This document shows, one piece after another, positions 27,918 to 35,088 of a DNA stretch of 64,000 bases. Positions within the stretch are counted from its first letter, which is position 1, and each line of letters starts with the position of its first letter. Source of the DNA: an alpha proteobacterium HIMB59 (GTDB lineage: Bacteria; Pseudomonadota; Alphaproteobacteria; HIMB59); assembly GCA_000299115.1 (NCBI GenBank), contig CP003801.1, positions 744,001 to 808,000 of the forward strand. The letters are read 5' to 3'. Under the pieces are notes generated by a model that was given only the letters and a program-made list of their open reading frames with translations, had not been told where the DNA came from and did no database searches. The translations under genes were made by a program, and so were the position numbers.

Positions 27918-29279
27918 ATGCCATTAAATTTTAAACAGTTAGAAAAAAAGATTAAGTCAGGCGATATTGATACGGTTCTTGTAGCTTTATCAGATATGCA
28001 AGGAAGATTAGTTGGCAAAAGGGTTACAGGTAAAGCTTTTTTAGATTATGTCCACAAAGAAACTCATTTTTGTAATTACCTCTATACGGTTGATATGGAC
28101 ATGTTCACAGTGCCTGGTTTTAAATCTTCTTCTTGGGAGACTGGTTACGGAGATATGACAGTCATCCCAGATCATCAAACAATAAAAGAATTACCTTGGT
28201 TAGAAAAAACTGCATTAGTTTTGGGAGATGCCTTTGAGCATGATGGAAAAACTCCAGTGGCACATTCTACAAGACAAGTTTTAAGAGAGGCTATAGCTAA
28301 AGCAAATAAAATGGGATTTGAGCCAATGCTTGGATCTGAATTAGAATTTTTTCTCTTTAAACAGACCTATGAAGAAATTCATGCTAATCACTATAAAAAT
28401 TTAAAAGAGACTTCTTGGTATATTGAAGACTATATGCTTTTTCAAACTTCCAAAGAAGAACCTTTTAATCAAGAGTTAAGAAATAGTCTTTTAGCTTCAG
28501 GTATTTATGTGGAATGTACCAAAGGTGAAGCGGCACCAGGCCAACAAGAAATTAATGTTGTTTTTACTGACGCTTTGAATATGGCAGATAACCATATTTT
28601 AATTAAAAACGCTGCAAAAGAAATTGCATTCAAGCATAATCGAGCAGCTAGCTTTATGGCAAAATATAATAAAGAAGCTTGTGGAAGTTCATGTCATATT
28701 CACAATTCTTTATTTGATAAAAAAACTAAAAAAAATATTTTTGCAGACTCAAAAGACAAATATGGCATGTCTAAAACTTTTAAAAGTTATGTTGCTGGAC
28801 AGATTTTATTCTTAAGAGATCTTTCTATTTTCTTAGCTCCAAATATTAATTCCTATAAACGCTTTCAAGAGGGTTCATTCGCCCCAACGACAGCGGCTTG
28901 GGGCATCGATAACAGAACGGCTGGTTTTCGCTTAGCCGGACATGGGGGCTCAATTAGAATTGAATGTCGAGTACCAGGTGCTGATGTAAATCCTTATTTG
29001 GCTTTTGCCGGTTTAATTCAAGCTGGTTTATATGGAATTGAAAATAAATTAGAGCTAGAAGATCCATTGATGGGAAACATTTACCAAAATAAAAAAGCTA
29101 AAAGTGTCCCTGGTACTTTGAGAGAAGCTATTGATTTAGCTAAAAAATCAAAGTTATTACCAAAGATTTTCCAAGCTGATGTTTTGGAACACTATATTCA
29201 TGCTGCCGAATGGGAACAGTCTGAATATGATAAATCTGTTAACGATTGGGAACACCAACGTTACTTCGAACGAGGATAA
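27918..29279 (+). CDS. Glutamine-synthetase-family ligase (gamma-glutamylamide synthetase-like)
   Basis: 453-residue ligase with the GS fold, related to PuuA/IpuC/GlnA4-type enzymes that gamma-glutamylate amines instead of ammonia. Visible active-site segments: LGSELEFFLF, GEAAPGQQEINVVF, ACGSSCHIHNS, NSYKRFQEGSFAP and the C-terminal RVPGADVNPYLAFAG. The FDGSS loop of true GlnA is replaced by KSSSWETGYGDM, as in amine-specific members. The start codon has no Shine-Dalgarno and lies 10 bp after a terminator-like hairpin. With Fe-ADH next and ALDH upstream, the set matches amino-alcohol routes where a gamma-glutamyl conjugate is oxidised (inference). Amine substrate unknown. Confidence 0.85.
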   Translation: MPLNFKQLEKKIKSGDIDTVLVALSDMQGRLVGKRVTGKAFLDYVHKETHFCNYLYTVDMDMFTVPGFKSSSWETGYGDMTVIPDHQTIKELPWLEKTALVLGDAFEHDGKTPVAHSTRQVLREAIAKANKMGFEPMLGSELEFFLFKQTYEEIHANHYKNLKETSWYIEDYMLFQTSKEEPFNQELRNSLLASGIYVECTKGEAAPGQQEINVVFTDALNMADNHILIKNAAKEIAFKHNRAASFMAKYNKEACGSSCHIHNSLFDKKTKKNIFADSKDKYGMSKTFKSYVAGQILFLRDLSIFLAPNINSYKRFQEGSFAPTTAAWGIDNRTAGFRLAGHGGSIRIECRVPGADVNPYLAFAGLIQAGLYGIENKLELEDPLMGNIYQNKKAKSVPGTLREAIDLAKKSKLLPKIFQADVLEHYIHAAEWEQSEYDKSVNDWEHQRYFERG

Positions 29280-29293
29280 AATAGGAGACTAAA

Positions 29294-30439
29294 ATGCAAA
29301 ATATGAACTGGAATTATCCAACCACTGTCTGGTTTGGTCCTGATCGATCTCAGCAAATACAACAAGCTTGTGATGCTTTGGGCGTAAAAAACCCTCTTAT
29401 TGTGACTGACCCAGGTCTGCTACAAACCCCTATTATTGATGAAATTAATTCTAATCTTTCATCTAAAACAAATGTTTACTCTGATGTTCAAGGTAATCCT
29501 ACTGGTTCAAATGTTACCAATGGAGTTAAAGTATTTTTAGAAGGTAATCATGATGGGGTTATTGCAATAGGTGGTGGTTCCGGTATGGATGCGGGAAAGG
29601 GTATTGCCTTTCTAGCTCATCAGTCAAGACCATTATGGGATTTTGAAGATATTGGAGATTGGTGGACTCGAGCTGACTCTGATGTCATTAAACCTATTAT
29701 TGCGATTCCAACAACAGCGGGTACAGGCTCTGAAGTTGGTAGAGCAGGGGTTTTCTTAAATGAAGAAAACCATAAAAAGAAAATTATTTTTCATCCAAAA
29801 ATGTTACCTCAAATCGCAATCTTAGATCCTTCATTAACAATTAACTTACCAAAAGGAATTACAGCAGGAACAGGAATGGATGCATTAGCTCATTGCTTAG
29901 AAGCTTATTCATCTCCTTTTTACCATCCTATGGCAGAGGGTACGGCTTTAGAAGGTCTTCGATTGGTTAAAGAAAATATTCAAGAAGTTTATCACAATGG
30001 AAAAAATATTGATGCTCGTGCTCATATGCTTGTTGCATCAATGATGGGTGCAGCTGCTTTTCAAAAAGGACTAGGAGCCATTCATTCAATTACACACCCA
30101 GTTAATTCTCTCTATCATACTCACCATGGTACAACGAACGGAACAGTGATGCCTTTTGTCTTAAACTATAATCGAAGCACAATTGAAGATAAATTTGTGC
30201 GTTTAGCTAATTTCTTAGATATCAAAGGGGGTTTTGACGGAATAGTTCAATGGATTATTGATTTGAAAAAAGAAATGGAAATTCCTGAAACACTTAAAGA
30301 TATGGATGTTCAACCAGGAGATGAGGTCAAATTGGCACCGTTAGCTCAAGAAGATCCAAGCACGGGCGGTAATCCATTGGAGATGACTGAAGAGAAATTC
30401 CAGGAGTTAATTTCGAACTGTATTTTAGGTAAGTATTAA
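29294..30439 (+). CDS. Iron-containing alcohol dehydrogenase
   Basis: 381-residue group III (Fe) ADH. The N-terminal Rossmann part has IAIGGGSGMDAGKG and IPTTAGTGSEVG for NAD(P). The metal site is fully conserved: Asp196 and His200 in GMDALAHCLEAY, His264 and His278 in the IHSITHPVNSLYHTHHG segment, the same spacing as in FucO. A good ribosome site (AGGAGA) precedes the ATG, 15 bp after the ligase gene. It probably oxidises an alcohol, or reduces an aldehyde, within the amine pathway of this cluster. Specificity not determinable from sequence. Confidence 0.92.
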   Translation: MQNMNWNYPTTVWFGPDRSQQIQQACDALGVKNPLIVTDPGLLQTPIIDEINSNLSSKTNVYSDVQGNPTGSNVTNGVKVFLEGNHDGVIAIGGGSGMDAGKGIAFLAHQSRPLWDFEDIGDWWTRADSDVIKPIIAIPTTAGTGSEVGRAGVFLNEENHKKKIIFHPKMLPQIAILDPSLTINLPKGITAGTGMDALAHCLEAYSSPFYHPMAEGTALEGLRLVKENIQEVYHNGKNIDARAHMLVASMMGAAAFQKGLGAIHSITHPVNSLYHTHHGTTNGTVMPFVLNYNRSTIEDKFVRLANFLDIKGGFDGIVQWIIDLKKEMEIPETLKDMDVQPGDEVKLAPLAQEDPSTGGNPLEMTEEKFQELISNCILGKY

Positions 30440-30443
30440 AATT

Positions 30444-31220
30444 TTATAATTTTAAAAACTGTTTATGTGCTTTAGCAGATATGCTCGCTACTACATCGCC
30501 GTTTGAGTTAAAATTAAGTGATTTTCCATGCCAATCGGTAATAATCCCCCCAGTTTCTTCAATAATATTTACTAAAGGTAGATAATCAAAGGGCTTCAAA
30601 AAAGACTCTACTACAAAAGGAATTCTTTTCTCAGCTAAAAGCCCATATTGAACACAGTCACCACCAAAAGTGATGTATTGGGTTTTTTTTGCTAAGGATC
30701 TGTATTTTCTATTTTTTGATGAGTCTTGATAGGCGGTCATGCCCGATGTGCTAAAGAACAGCTCTTTTAAAGATTGATTTGAGGATACTTTTTTAAGTTT
30801 TTGATTATTACAAAAAGCACCATGGTTCTTAATTCCTATCCATCTTTTTTTTAATTGAGGACAATTAATAATTCCAATAATGGGAACGCCTTGATGACAT
30901 AGAGCTAAAAGCGTACCGTAGTTTCCATTTCCATTAATAAAGTTTTTTGTTCCATCAATGGGATCAATTACCCATATAAATTCAGATTGAAGATTTTTAT
31001 TTTGATATTCCTCACCAAAAATTCCATGTTCAGGATATTTCTGACTTATTAGTTTTCTCAATGACTTCTCTACTTGCATATCAATTTTAGTAACAGGAGA
31101 TCGGTCTATTTTGAAATTTACTTTTATTTTTGATGGGGTGTTTTGTTTAACTATTTTTTCTGAGACATTAATTAGTTTTTTGGCAAAACTTAAATAAGAA
31201 CTTAATTCACTCTTTCTCAT
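30444..31220 (-). CDS. hisN: Inositol-monophosphatase-family phosphatase, probably histidinol-phosphatase
   Basis: 258-residue Mg2+-dependent phosphatase. Metal motifs: EEYQ near residue 70, WVIDPIDGTKNFI, and the C-terminal LKPFDYLPLVNIIEETGG. The segment TFGGDCVQYGLLAEKR and GGIITDWHGKSL resemble the HisN branch of the family, which dephosphorylates histidinol phosphate. That fits the presence of hisG and hisD 10 kb away, but myo-inositol phosphatase or CysQ-like roles are not excluded. It ends 4 bp from the convergent Fe-ADH gene. Confidence 0.75.
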   Translation of the reverse strand: MRKSELSSYLSFAKKLINVSEKIVKQNTPSKIKVNFKIDRSPVTKIDMQVEKSLRKLISQKYPEHGIFGEEYQNKNLQSEFIWVIDPIDGTKNFINGNGNYGTLLALCHQGVPIIGIINCPQLKKRWIGIKNHGAFCNNQKLKKVSSNQSLKELFFSTSGMTAYQDSSKNRKYRSLAKKTQYITFGGDCVQYGLLAEKRIPFVVESFLKPFDYLPLVNIIEETGGIITDWHGKSLNFNSNGDVVASISAKAHKQFLKL

Positions 31221-31263
31221 TTTATTTGAATATATAGAAAAACATCATGACTACTATTTATAA

Positions 31264-31899
31264 TTAATGAATGTTATTCGTTAATTTCTGAAAAATAAGT
31301 TCAAAATTTTCAGAGGTTTGTGCACCATTAATTACTATTTGTTTGTTAACTATAAATGTAGGAACACTATTAATACCCATATTTCGAGCTTGAATTTCTT
31401 CATTTGCTAAAGGTTCAATGTTTTCTTGATCAGACAAGTAGTTTTTGAATTCATCTTCATCGATTGAGTGACTGACGGCTATACTTAGAAGAATATTAGG
31501 ATTTCCAATATCCTCGCCTCTAATAAAATAGGCCTCAAACAAATCATTTAAAACATCTTCTTGTATATTTTGCTTATAGGCTAATGCTAAAAGGCGATGC
31601 GAATTAAAAGAATTTGGCGTAACTTCTATGGAGTCAAAATTAAAATCAATTCCCTCTTTTTTGCCCTCTTCAAAAATATTGTCATATATAGTTTTAGCGG
31701 CGTCAGCACTTCCAAATTTTGAAATTAAATACTCTTGTCGATCCATGCCATCAGGCGGCATTCCTGGATTTAACTGAAAAGGTCTCCAAGTTTGTTTAAT
31801 TTCAAGATGTGAGTGTTTTTCAATAGCTTTATCAAGACGTTTTTTTCCTATATAGCACCAAGGGCAAATCGTATCTGAGAATATATCCAACTCAATCAT
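31264..31899 (-). CDS. DsbA family oxidoreductase, FrnE-like
   Basis: 211-residue cytosolic thioredoxin-fold protein with an inserted helical domain. The active site CPWC is at residues 12-15 (FSDTICPWCYIGKKRLD), and the cis-Pro loop is INSVPTFIVNKQ. There is no signal peptide. Proteins of this FrnE branch are thiol-disulfide isomerases or glutathione/CoA-dependent isomerase relatives with roles in oxidative stress. In the minus-strand run with the symporter and dehydrogenase genes; no specific partner evident. Confidence 0.85.
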   Translation of the reverse strand: MIELDIFSDTICPWCYIGKKRLDKAIEKHSHLEIKQTWRPFQLNPGMPPDGMDRQEYLISKFGSADAAKTIYDNIFEEGKKEGIDFNFDSIEVTPNSFNSHRLLALAYKQNIQEDVLNDLFEAYFIRGEDIGNPNILLSIAVSHSIDEDEFKNYLSDQENIEPLANEEIQARNMGINSVPTFIVNKQIVINGAQTSENFELIFQKLTNNIH

Positions 31900-31940
31900 G
31901 ATCGCATATTAACACTGAAGCAGAGATAGAAAAATTATAT

Positions 31941-32789
31941 TTACCGGTTTTTTATAAAAAAGATAAATATCAACGAGGTAAGATACATAACTAAACTATA
32001 AGTTGCGGCCGGGATAATATATAGACCTCCACCAAATACACTTGTGCCTACAAAAATAGCTAGTGTCCCATTTTGTAATCCACATTCAATTGCAATAGCT
32101 TTTTTCTGAGATATTCCTGTTCCAAAAAATCCTGACCAATAAAAAGCGATTAACATCATTAAAATATTCAAAGCTAGAACTACTAGACCTGTTTGAGCAA
32201 AATAGCTAACCACATTTTCTCTTTCAGCTAAAATGGCACCCAGTAGAACCAAAACAAATAAAAGTGTTGAGATAAAACGAGCAGATTTTTCTATTTTCAA
32301 AGTCAAACTATTTAAAAAAGATCTTACTCCCATTCCTAAAAGCACAGGAAGAGTTACAATTAAAAACATACTCAATGCTATACCTGTAAGAGAAATAGAC
32401 TCTGGTAAACTAGAGTCCCCAATCAATCCAATTGATATTGCGAGAACAATTGGGACACTTACAGCACTTAGTAAGCTCATTACTGCAGTAAGGGACACAG
32501 AAAGCGCTACATCTCCTCGAGCAAAAAAGGTAAGAATGTTTGATGTGACACCGCCTGGTGCAGCAGCTATCAGCATTACGCCAATGGCAATTTCAATGGG
32601 TAGGGGCCAAACAATGACTAAAATTAAACCCACGATGGGAAGAAAAATGAGCTGACTTATGAGCCCAACGAGAAAATTTTTTGGTTTTTTAAATACATTT
32701 GAAAAATCAGAGATTGATAAGCCCAATCCTAAGGTAAACATAATAAAGGCTAAGGCTAGAGGTAGAATCACATCGGTTACAAAATTCAT
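31941..32789 (-). CDS. Bile acid:sodium symporter family (SBF) transporter
   Basis: 282-residue membrane protein with about nine hydrophobic segments, the BASS/SBF fold. Seen: FTLGLGLSISDF at the first helix, MLIAAAPGGVTSNILTFFARGDVALSVSLTA (the crossed-helix APGG motif region), and IECGLQNGTLAIF, all family hallmarks. Bacterial members move small organic anions such as pantoate or 2-keto acids with Na+; bile acids are unlikely in this setting. The downstream enzyme genes on the same strand give no firm substrate. Confidence 0.9.
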   Translation of the reverse strand: MNFVTDVILPLALAFIMFTLGLGLSISDFSNVFKKPKNFLVGLISQLIFLPIVGLILVIVWPLPIEIAIGVMLIAAAPGGVTSNILTFFARGDVALSVSLTAVMSLLSAVSVPIVLAISIGLIGDSSLPESISLTGIALSMFLIVTLPVLLGMGVRSFLNSLTLKIEKSARFISTLLFVLVLLGAILAERENVVSYFAQTGLVVLALNILMMLIAFYWSGFFGTGISQKKAIAIECGLQNGTLAIFVGTSVFGGGLYIIPAATYSLVMYLTSLIFIFFIKNR

Positions 32790-32819
32790 AAGAAAACCCT
32801 AACAAATATTTTTAATATT

Positions 32820-33761
32820 TTATATTTCATATCCTTTGACTTTTTCCTCATCATCCTCTAATTCCTCGGGAAACCCTGGAGCTCTAAAGTTAGTTTCATA
32901 TTTATCTTCAAGCCTTTTTACTACCATTGATGACCATGCACGACTGCCATACTTCTCTTTGGCGTCTTTAATAATACTGAGAACAAGAGGGGAGATCTCT
33001 AAATCAATATCAAGTTTTTCTGCTAAACCCTCAAAAAGACCAACATCTTTCTCAACTAAATCCATAGTGAAATTAATATTGTAAGATCCATTTAAAATTA
33101 CCTGACTTTCTGTTTCATGTACAAATGAGTTTCCTGAAGAAGCGGCAATACCCTTAAAGGCTTTATTGAGGTCCAGTCCTGATTTCTTAGCTATAGTCCA
33201 AGCTTCTCCTAAAGATACAAGATGAACTGTTGCTAAATAATTGGTAATAACTTTTAGGATAGAGGCAGATCCAAAATCCCCTACGTGAAGAATTCTTCTT
33301 CCAAGACAACTTAAGACGGGTAGAGCTTTTTCAAACCCTTCTCTTTTTCCACCAACAAAAATAGAAATATTTCCAGTTGCTGCACGATGACAGCCTCCAC
33401 TTACTGGCGCTTCCAGTGCAATTGCTTTTTTACTTTCTATAAGCGCAGCATGTTTTTTTAACTGATCTTCATCAGTTGTGCTCATTTCCATCCAAATTTG
33501 ATTTTCTCTAATGGATGCAGCTATGCCTTTTGAAGACTCAATTACGTCTTTACAAGCTTCTGGCGAAGGTAGACATGTTATTAAAATATCATTATTGAAC
33601 ACTAACTCTTCAATAGATGATGCAACCTTTGAACCTTTGTTTTTAAATAAATTTAATACCTCGCTATCTTTATCAAAGACCATTAGATCAAAATTATTGT
33701 TTAATAAATTGCTTGCAAGTTTTCCACCAACATTGCCTAAACCGATGAAGCCAATTCTCAT
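32820..33761 (-). CDS. NAD(P)-dependent oxidoreductase, 3-hydroxyisobutyrate dehydrogenase family
   Basis: 313-residue beta-hydroxyacid dehydrogenase. Rossmann loop GFIGLGNVGGKLASNLL at the N-terminus, substrate segment EAPVSGGCHRAATGNISIFVGG, and the catalytic-Lys segment SILKVITNYLATVHLVSLGEA. The family includes 3-hydroxyisobutyrate, tartronate-semialdehyde and sulfolactaldehyde-type enzymes, so the hydroxy acid is not identified. First gene of the minus-strand set, divergent from the thioesterase gene across an 84-bp spacer with an inverted repeat. Confidence 0.88.
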   Translation of the reverse strand: MRIGFIGLGNVGGKLASNLLNNNFDLMVFDKDSEVLNLFKNKGSKVASSIEELVFNNDILITCLPSPEACKDVIESSKGIAASIRENQIWMEMSTTDEDQLKKHAALIESKKAIALEAPVSGGCHRAATGNISIFVGGKREGFEKALPVLSCLGRRILHVGDFGSASILKVITNYLATVHLVSLGEAWTIAKKSGLDLNKAFKGIAASSGNSFVHETESQVILNGSYNINFTMDLVEKDVGLFEGLAEKLDIDLEISPLVLSIIKDAKEKYGSRAWSSMVVKRLEDKYETNFRAPGFPEELEDDEEKVKGYEI

Positions 33762-33823
33762 AACCTACCCCCAATAATAATTTTAAAAAATATAATAGTC
33801 CTATTTTTAGATATTAATAATGA

Positions 33824-33842
33824 TGAATTTTTATAAAATTCA
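33824..33842. promoter_or_regulatory. Perfect inverted repeat just before the thioesterase start
   Basis: TGAATTTT (33824-33831) and AAAATTCA (33835-33842) form an 8-bp perfect inverted repeat with a TAT centre. It ends 3 bp before the thioesterase ATG and sits in the spacer between divergent genes. No Shine-Dalgarno is visible, so a hairpin here could control translation, or the site could be an operator for both directions. Confidence 0.4.
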
Positions 33843-33845
33843 TTC

Positions 33846-34313
33846 ATGTCAATTTATTTAAGAACCGAACCAATAATACCAGATTGGACAGATTACAATG
33901 GTCATATGAATCTGGCTTTTTATATTCACTTATTTGATCAAGGTTGGGATGTATTATTAGACAAATTTGAAATGGGTGGGGACTCAGCTAAAATTGAAAA
34001 AAGGTCTACATTTGCTGTTGAATCTCATACAAAATATATCAAAGAAGTAAAAGAAGGAGATTTAGTTGACATCAACTTGTTATTTTTGGATAGAGACTCA
34101 AAACGATTTGTTTACCAACTTGAGATAGTTAATAAAAATGGGGATTACAGAGCTGCGACTACAGAAGTTTGCTCAGTATATGTTAACCTTGATGTAAGAA
34201 AAGTAACTGAAATTGAACCACATAAATTAAAATTAGTAGATGATTTCATAGAGAAAAATAAGAGCAATTTCTCACCTATAGAATTTTATTTAAAAGATAA
34301 AATTAAAAAATAA
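33846..34313 (+). CDS. Hotdog-fold thioesterase (4HBT/FcbC-like)
   Basis: 155-residue acyl-CoA thioesterase-like protein. The segment IIPDWTDYNGHMNLAFYIHLFDQGWD contains the D-Y-N-G-H-M-N motif of 4-hydroxybenzoyl-CoA-type hotdog enzymes. TKYIKEVKEGDLVDI and YRAATTEVCSVYVNL complete the fold. The segment resembles thioesterases found with L-carnitine dehydrogenase (betainyl-CoA thioesterase, CdhB), but no carnitine genes are recognisable here. Substrate unknown. Confidence 0.82.
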   Translation: MSIYLRTEPIIPDWTDYNGHMNLAFYIHLFDQGWDVLLDKFEMGGDSAKIEKRSTFAVESHTKYIKEVKEGDLVDINLLFLDRDSKRFVYQLEIVNKNGDYRAATTEVCSVYVNLDVRKVTEIEPHKLKLVDDFIEKNKSNFSPIEFYLKDKIKK

Positions 34314-34366
34314 ATGTTATTAATTTTTTGTTTGACATATAGAATATAATTCTATAAAAAGAACAT

Positions 34367-34417
34367 AATCGTGATTTGCACATATTGCAGCGATTTAAAA
34401 TAACTTGCTAAAAAGTC
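34367..34417 (+). ncRNA. SAM-II riboswitch
   Basis: Pseudoknot riboswitch that senses S-adenosylmethionine. Stem P1 is AATCG (34367-34371) with CGATT (34391-34395). The intervening loop has the same 19-nt length as the Sargasso Sea SAM-II aptamer that I recall and keeps TGATTTG and ATATTGCAG. The 3' part keeps TAAAA and GCTAAAAAG. The pseudoknot CC/GG pairs of that RNA are replaced by AC/GU (loop positions 9-10 with 34415-34416), a compensatory change. It precedes an OsmC gene (ATG at 34460) and metZ. Identified by eye, so boundaries are approximate. Confidence 0.82.
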
Positions 34418-34459
34418 TTCTCATTGAAAACATTTTAGCCATAAACATAAGGAGTATTT

Positions 34460-34987
34460 ATGTCTACTAATGAACTGCAGGAAGCCATTTCTGGTCTTCA
34501 AAAAACTTTTAAAGAACATCCTGAAAAAGCAATCGTTGACTATCACAGTGAGTCATCACTTGTGAATGGTTTCAGATCAGATGTTAAACTTCGCCAACAC
34601 AGCTTAATTGTCGATGAACCCAAAACTATTGGCGGTACGGATGAGGGCGCTAGTCCTGTTGAACTAATCTTGGCAGCCTTGGCTACTTGCCAAGAAATTT
34701 CATATAAAGCTTATGCAACAGCTTTAAATATACCTTTAGAAAAAGTAAGTGTTAAATTAACTGGCACTTTAGATTTGAAGGGTTTTCTTGGTATAGATCA
34801 ATCAGTAAGACCTGGTTTTCAAAATATTCAAGGAACAGTTGATATTCAATCTTCTGCGGACTCTAAAACTATTGAAAACTTAAAGACTATAGTTGATAAA
34901 CATTGCCCTGTGTTAGATATTTTAAATAAAGGGGTAAGTGTTCAATTAGAATTAGCCGAAAAAGAAAAAGAAAGAAAAATAGCTTAA
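34460..34987 (+). CDS. OsmC family protein
   Basis: 175-residue OsmC/Ohr-fold protein. The two family cysteines are in LAALATCQEIS and KHCPVLDIL; in Ohr and OsmC these reduce organic hydroperoxides, though this longer YhfA-like branch has less clear activity. The segment GTDEGASPVELILAALATC is characteristic. A good ribosome site (AAGGAG) lies 6 bp upstream. The gene is the first one after the SAM-II riboswitch and 101 bp before metZ, so its expression is probably tied to methionine supply, which suggests a sulfur-related role (inference). Confidence 0.88.
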   Translation: MSTNELQEAISGLQKTFKEHPEKAIVDYHSESSLVNGFRSDVKLRQHSLIVDEPKTIGGTDEGASPVELILAALATCQEISYKAYATALNIPLEKVSVKLTGTLDLKGFLGIDQSVRPGFQNIQGTVDIQSSADSKTIENLKTIVDKHCPVLDILNKGVSVQLELAEKEKERKIA

Positions 34988-34996
34988 TTAAAACTA

Positions 34997-35051
34997 GGCA
35001 CCTTATAAATTAGCAAACTAGTCCTCCGTTTTTTCTAATTTATAGGGTGTC
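34997..35051 (+). promoter_or_regulatory. 17-bp RNA hairpin between osmC-like gene and metZ
   Basis: Arms 34997-35013 and 35035-35051 pair over 17 consecutive positions (15 Watson-Crick, two G-U) around a 21-nt loop that contains TCCTCC, the anti-Shine-Dalgarno sequence. No T-run follows, so it is not a simple terminator. It ends 37 bp before the metZ ATG at 35089. Possible processing, stability or translational-control element. Confidence 0.6.
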
Positions 35052-35088
35052 GCTCAAACAATTTTTTACAAGAAACAATAATTCATTA

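Noticed and set aside
32233-32655. 140-codon plus-strand frame inside the symporter gene
   Set aside because: Lies antisense to the SBF coding sequence and has no recognisable domain.
35047-35088. GTG start for metZ at 35047
   Set aside because: It lies within the 3' arm of the hairpin and adds residues outside the family core; the ATG at 35089 is preferred, though no clear ribosome site exists for either.
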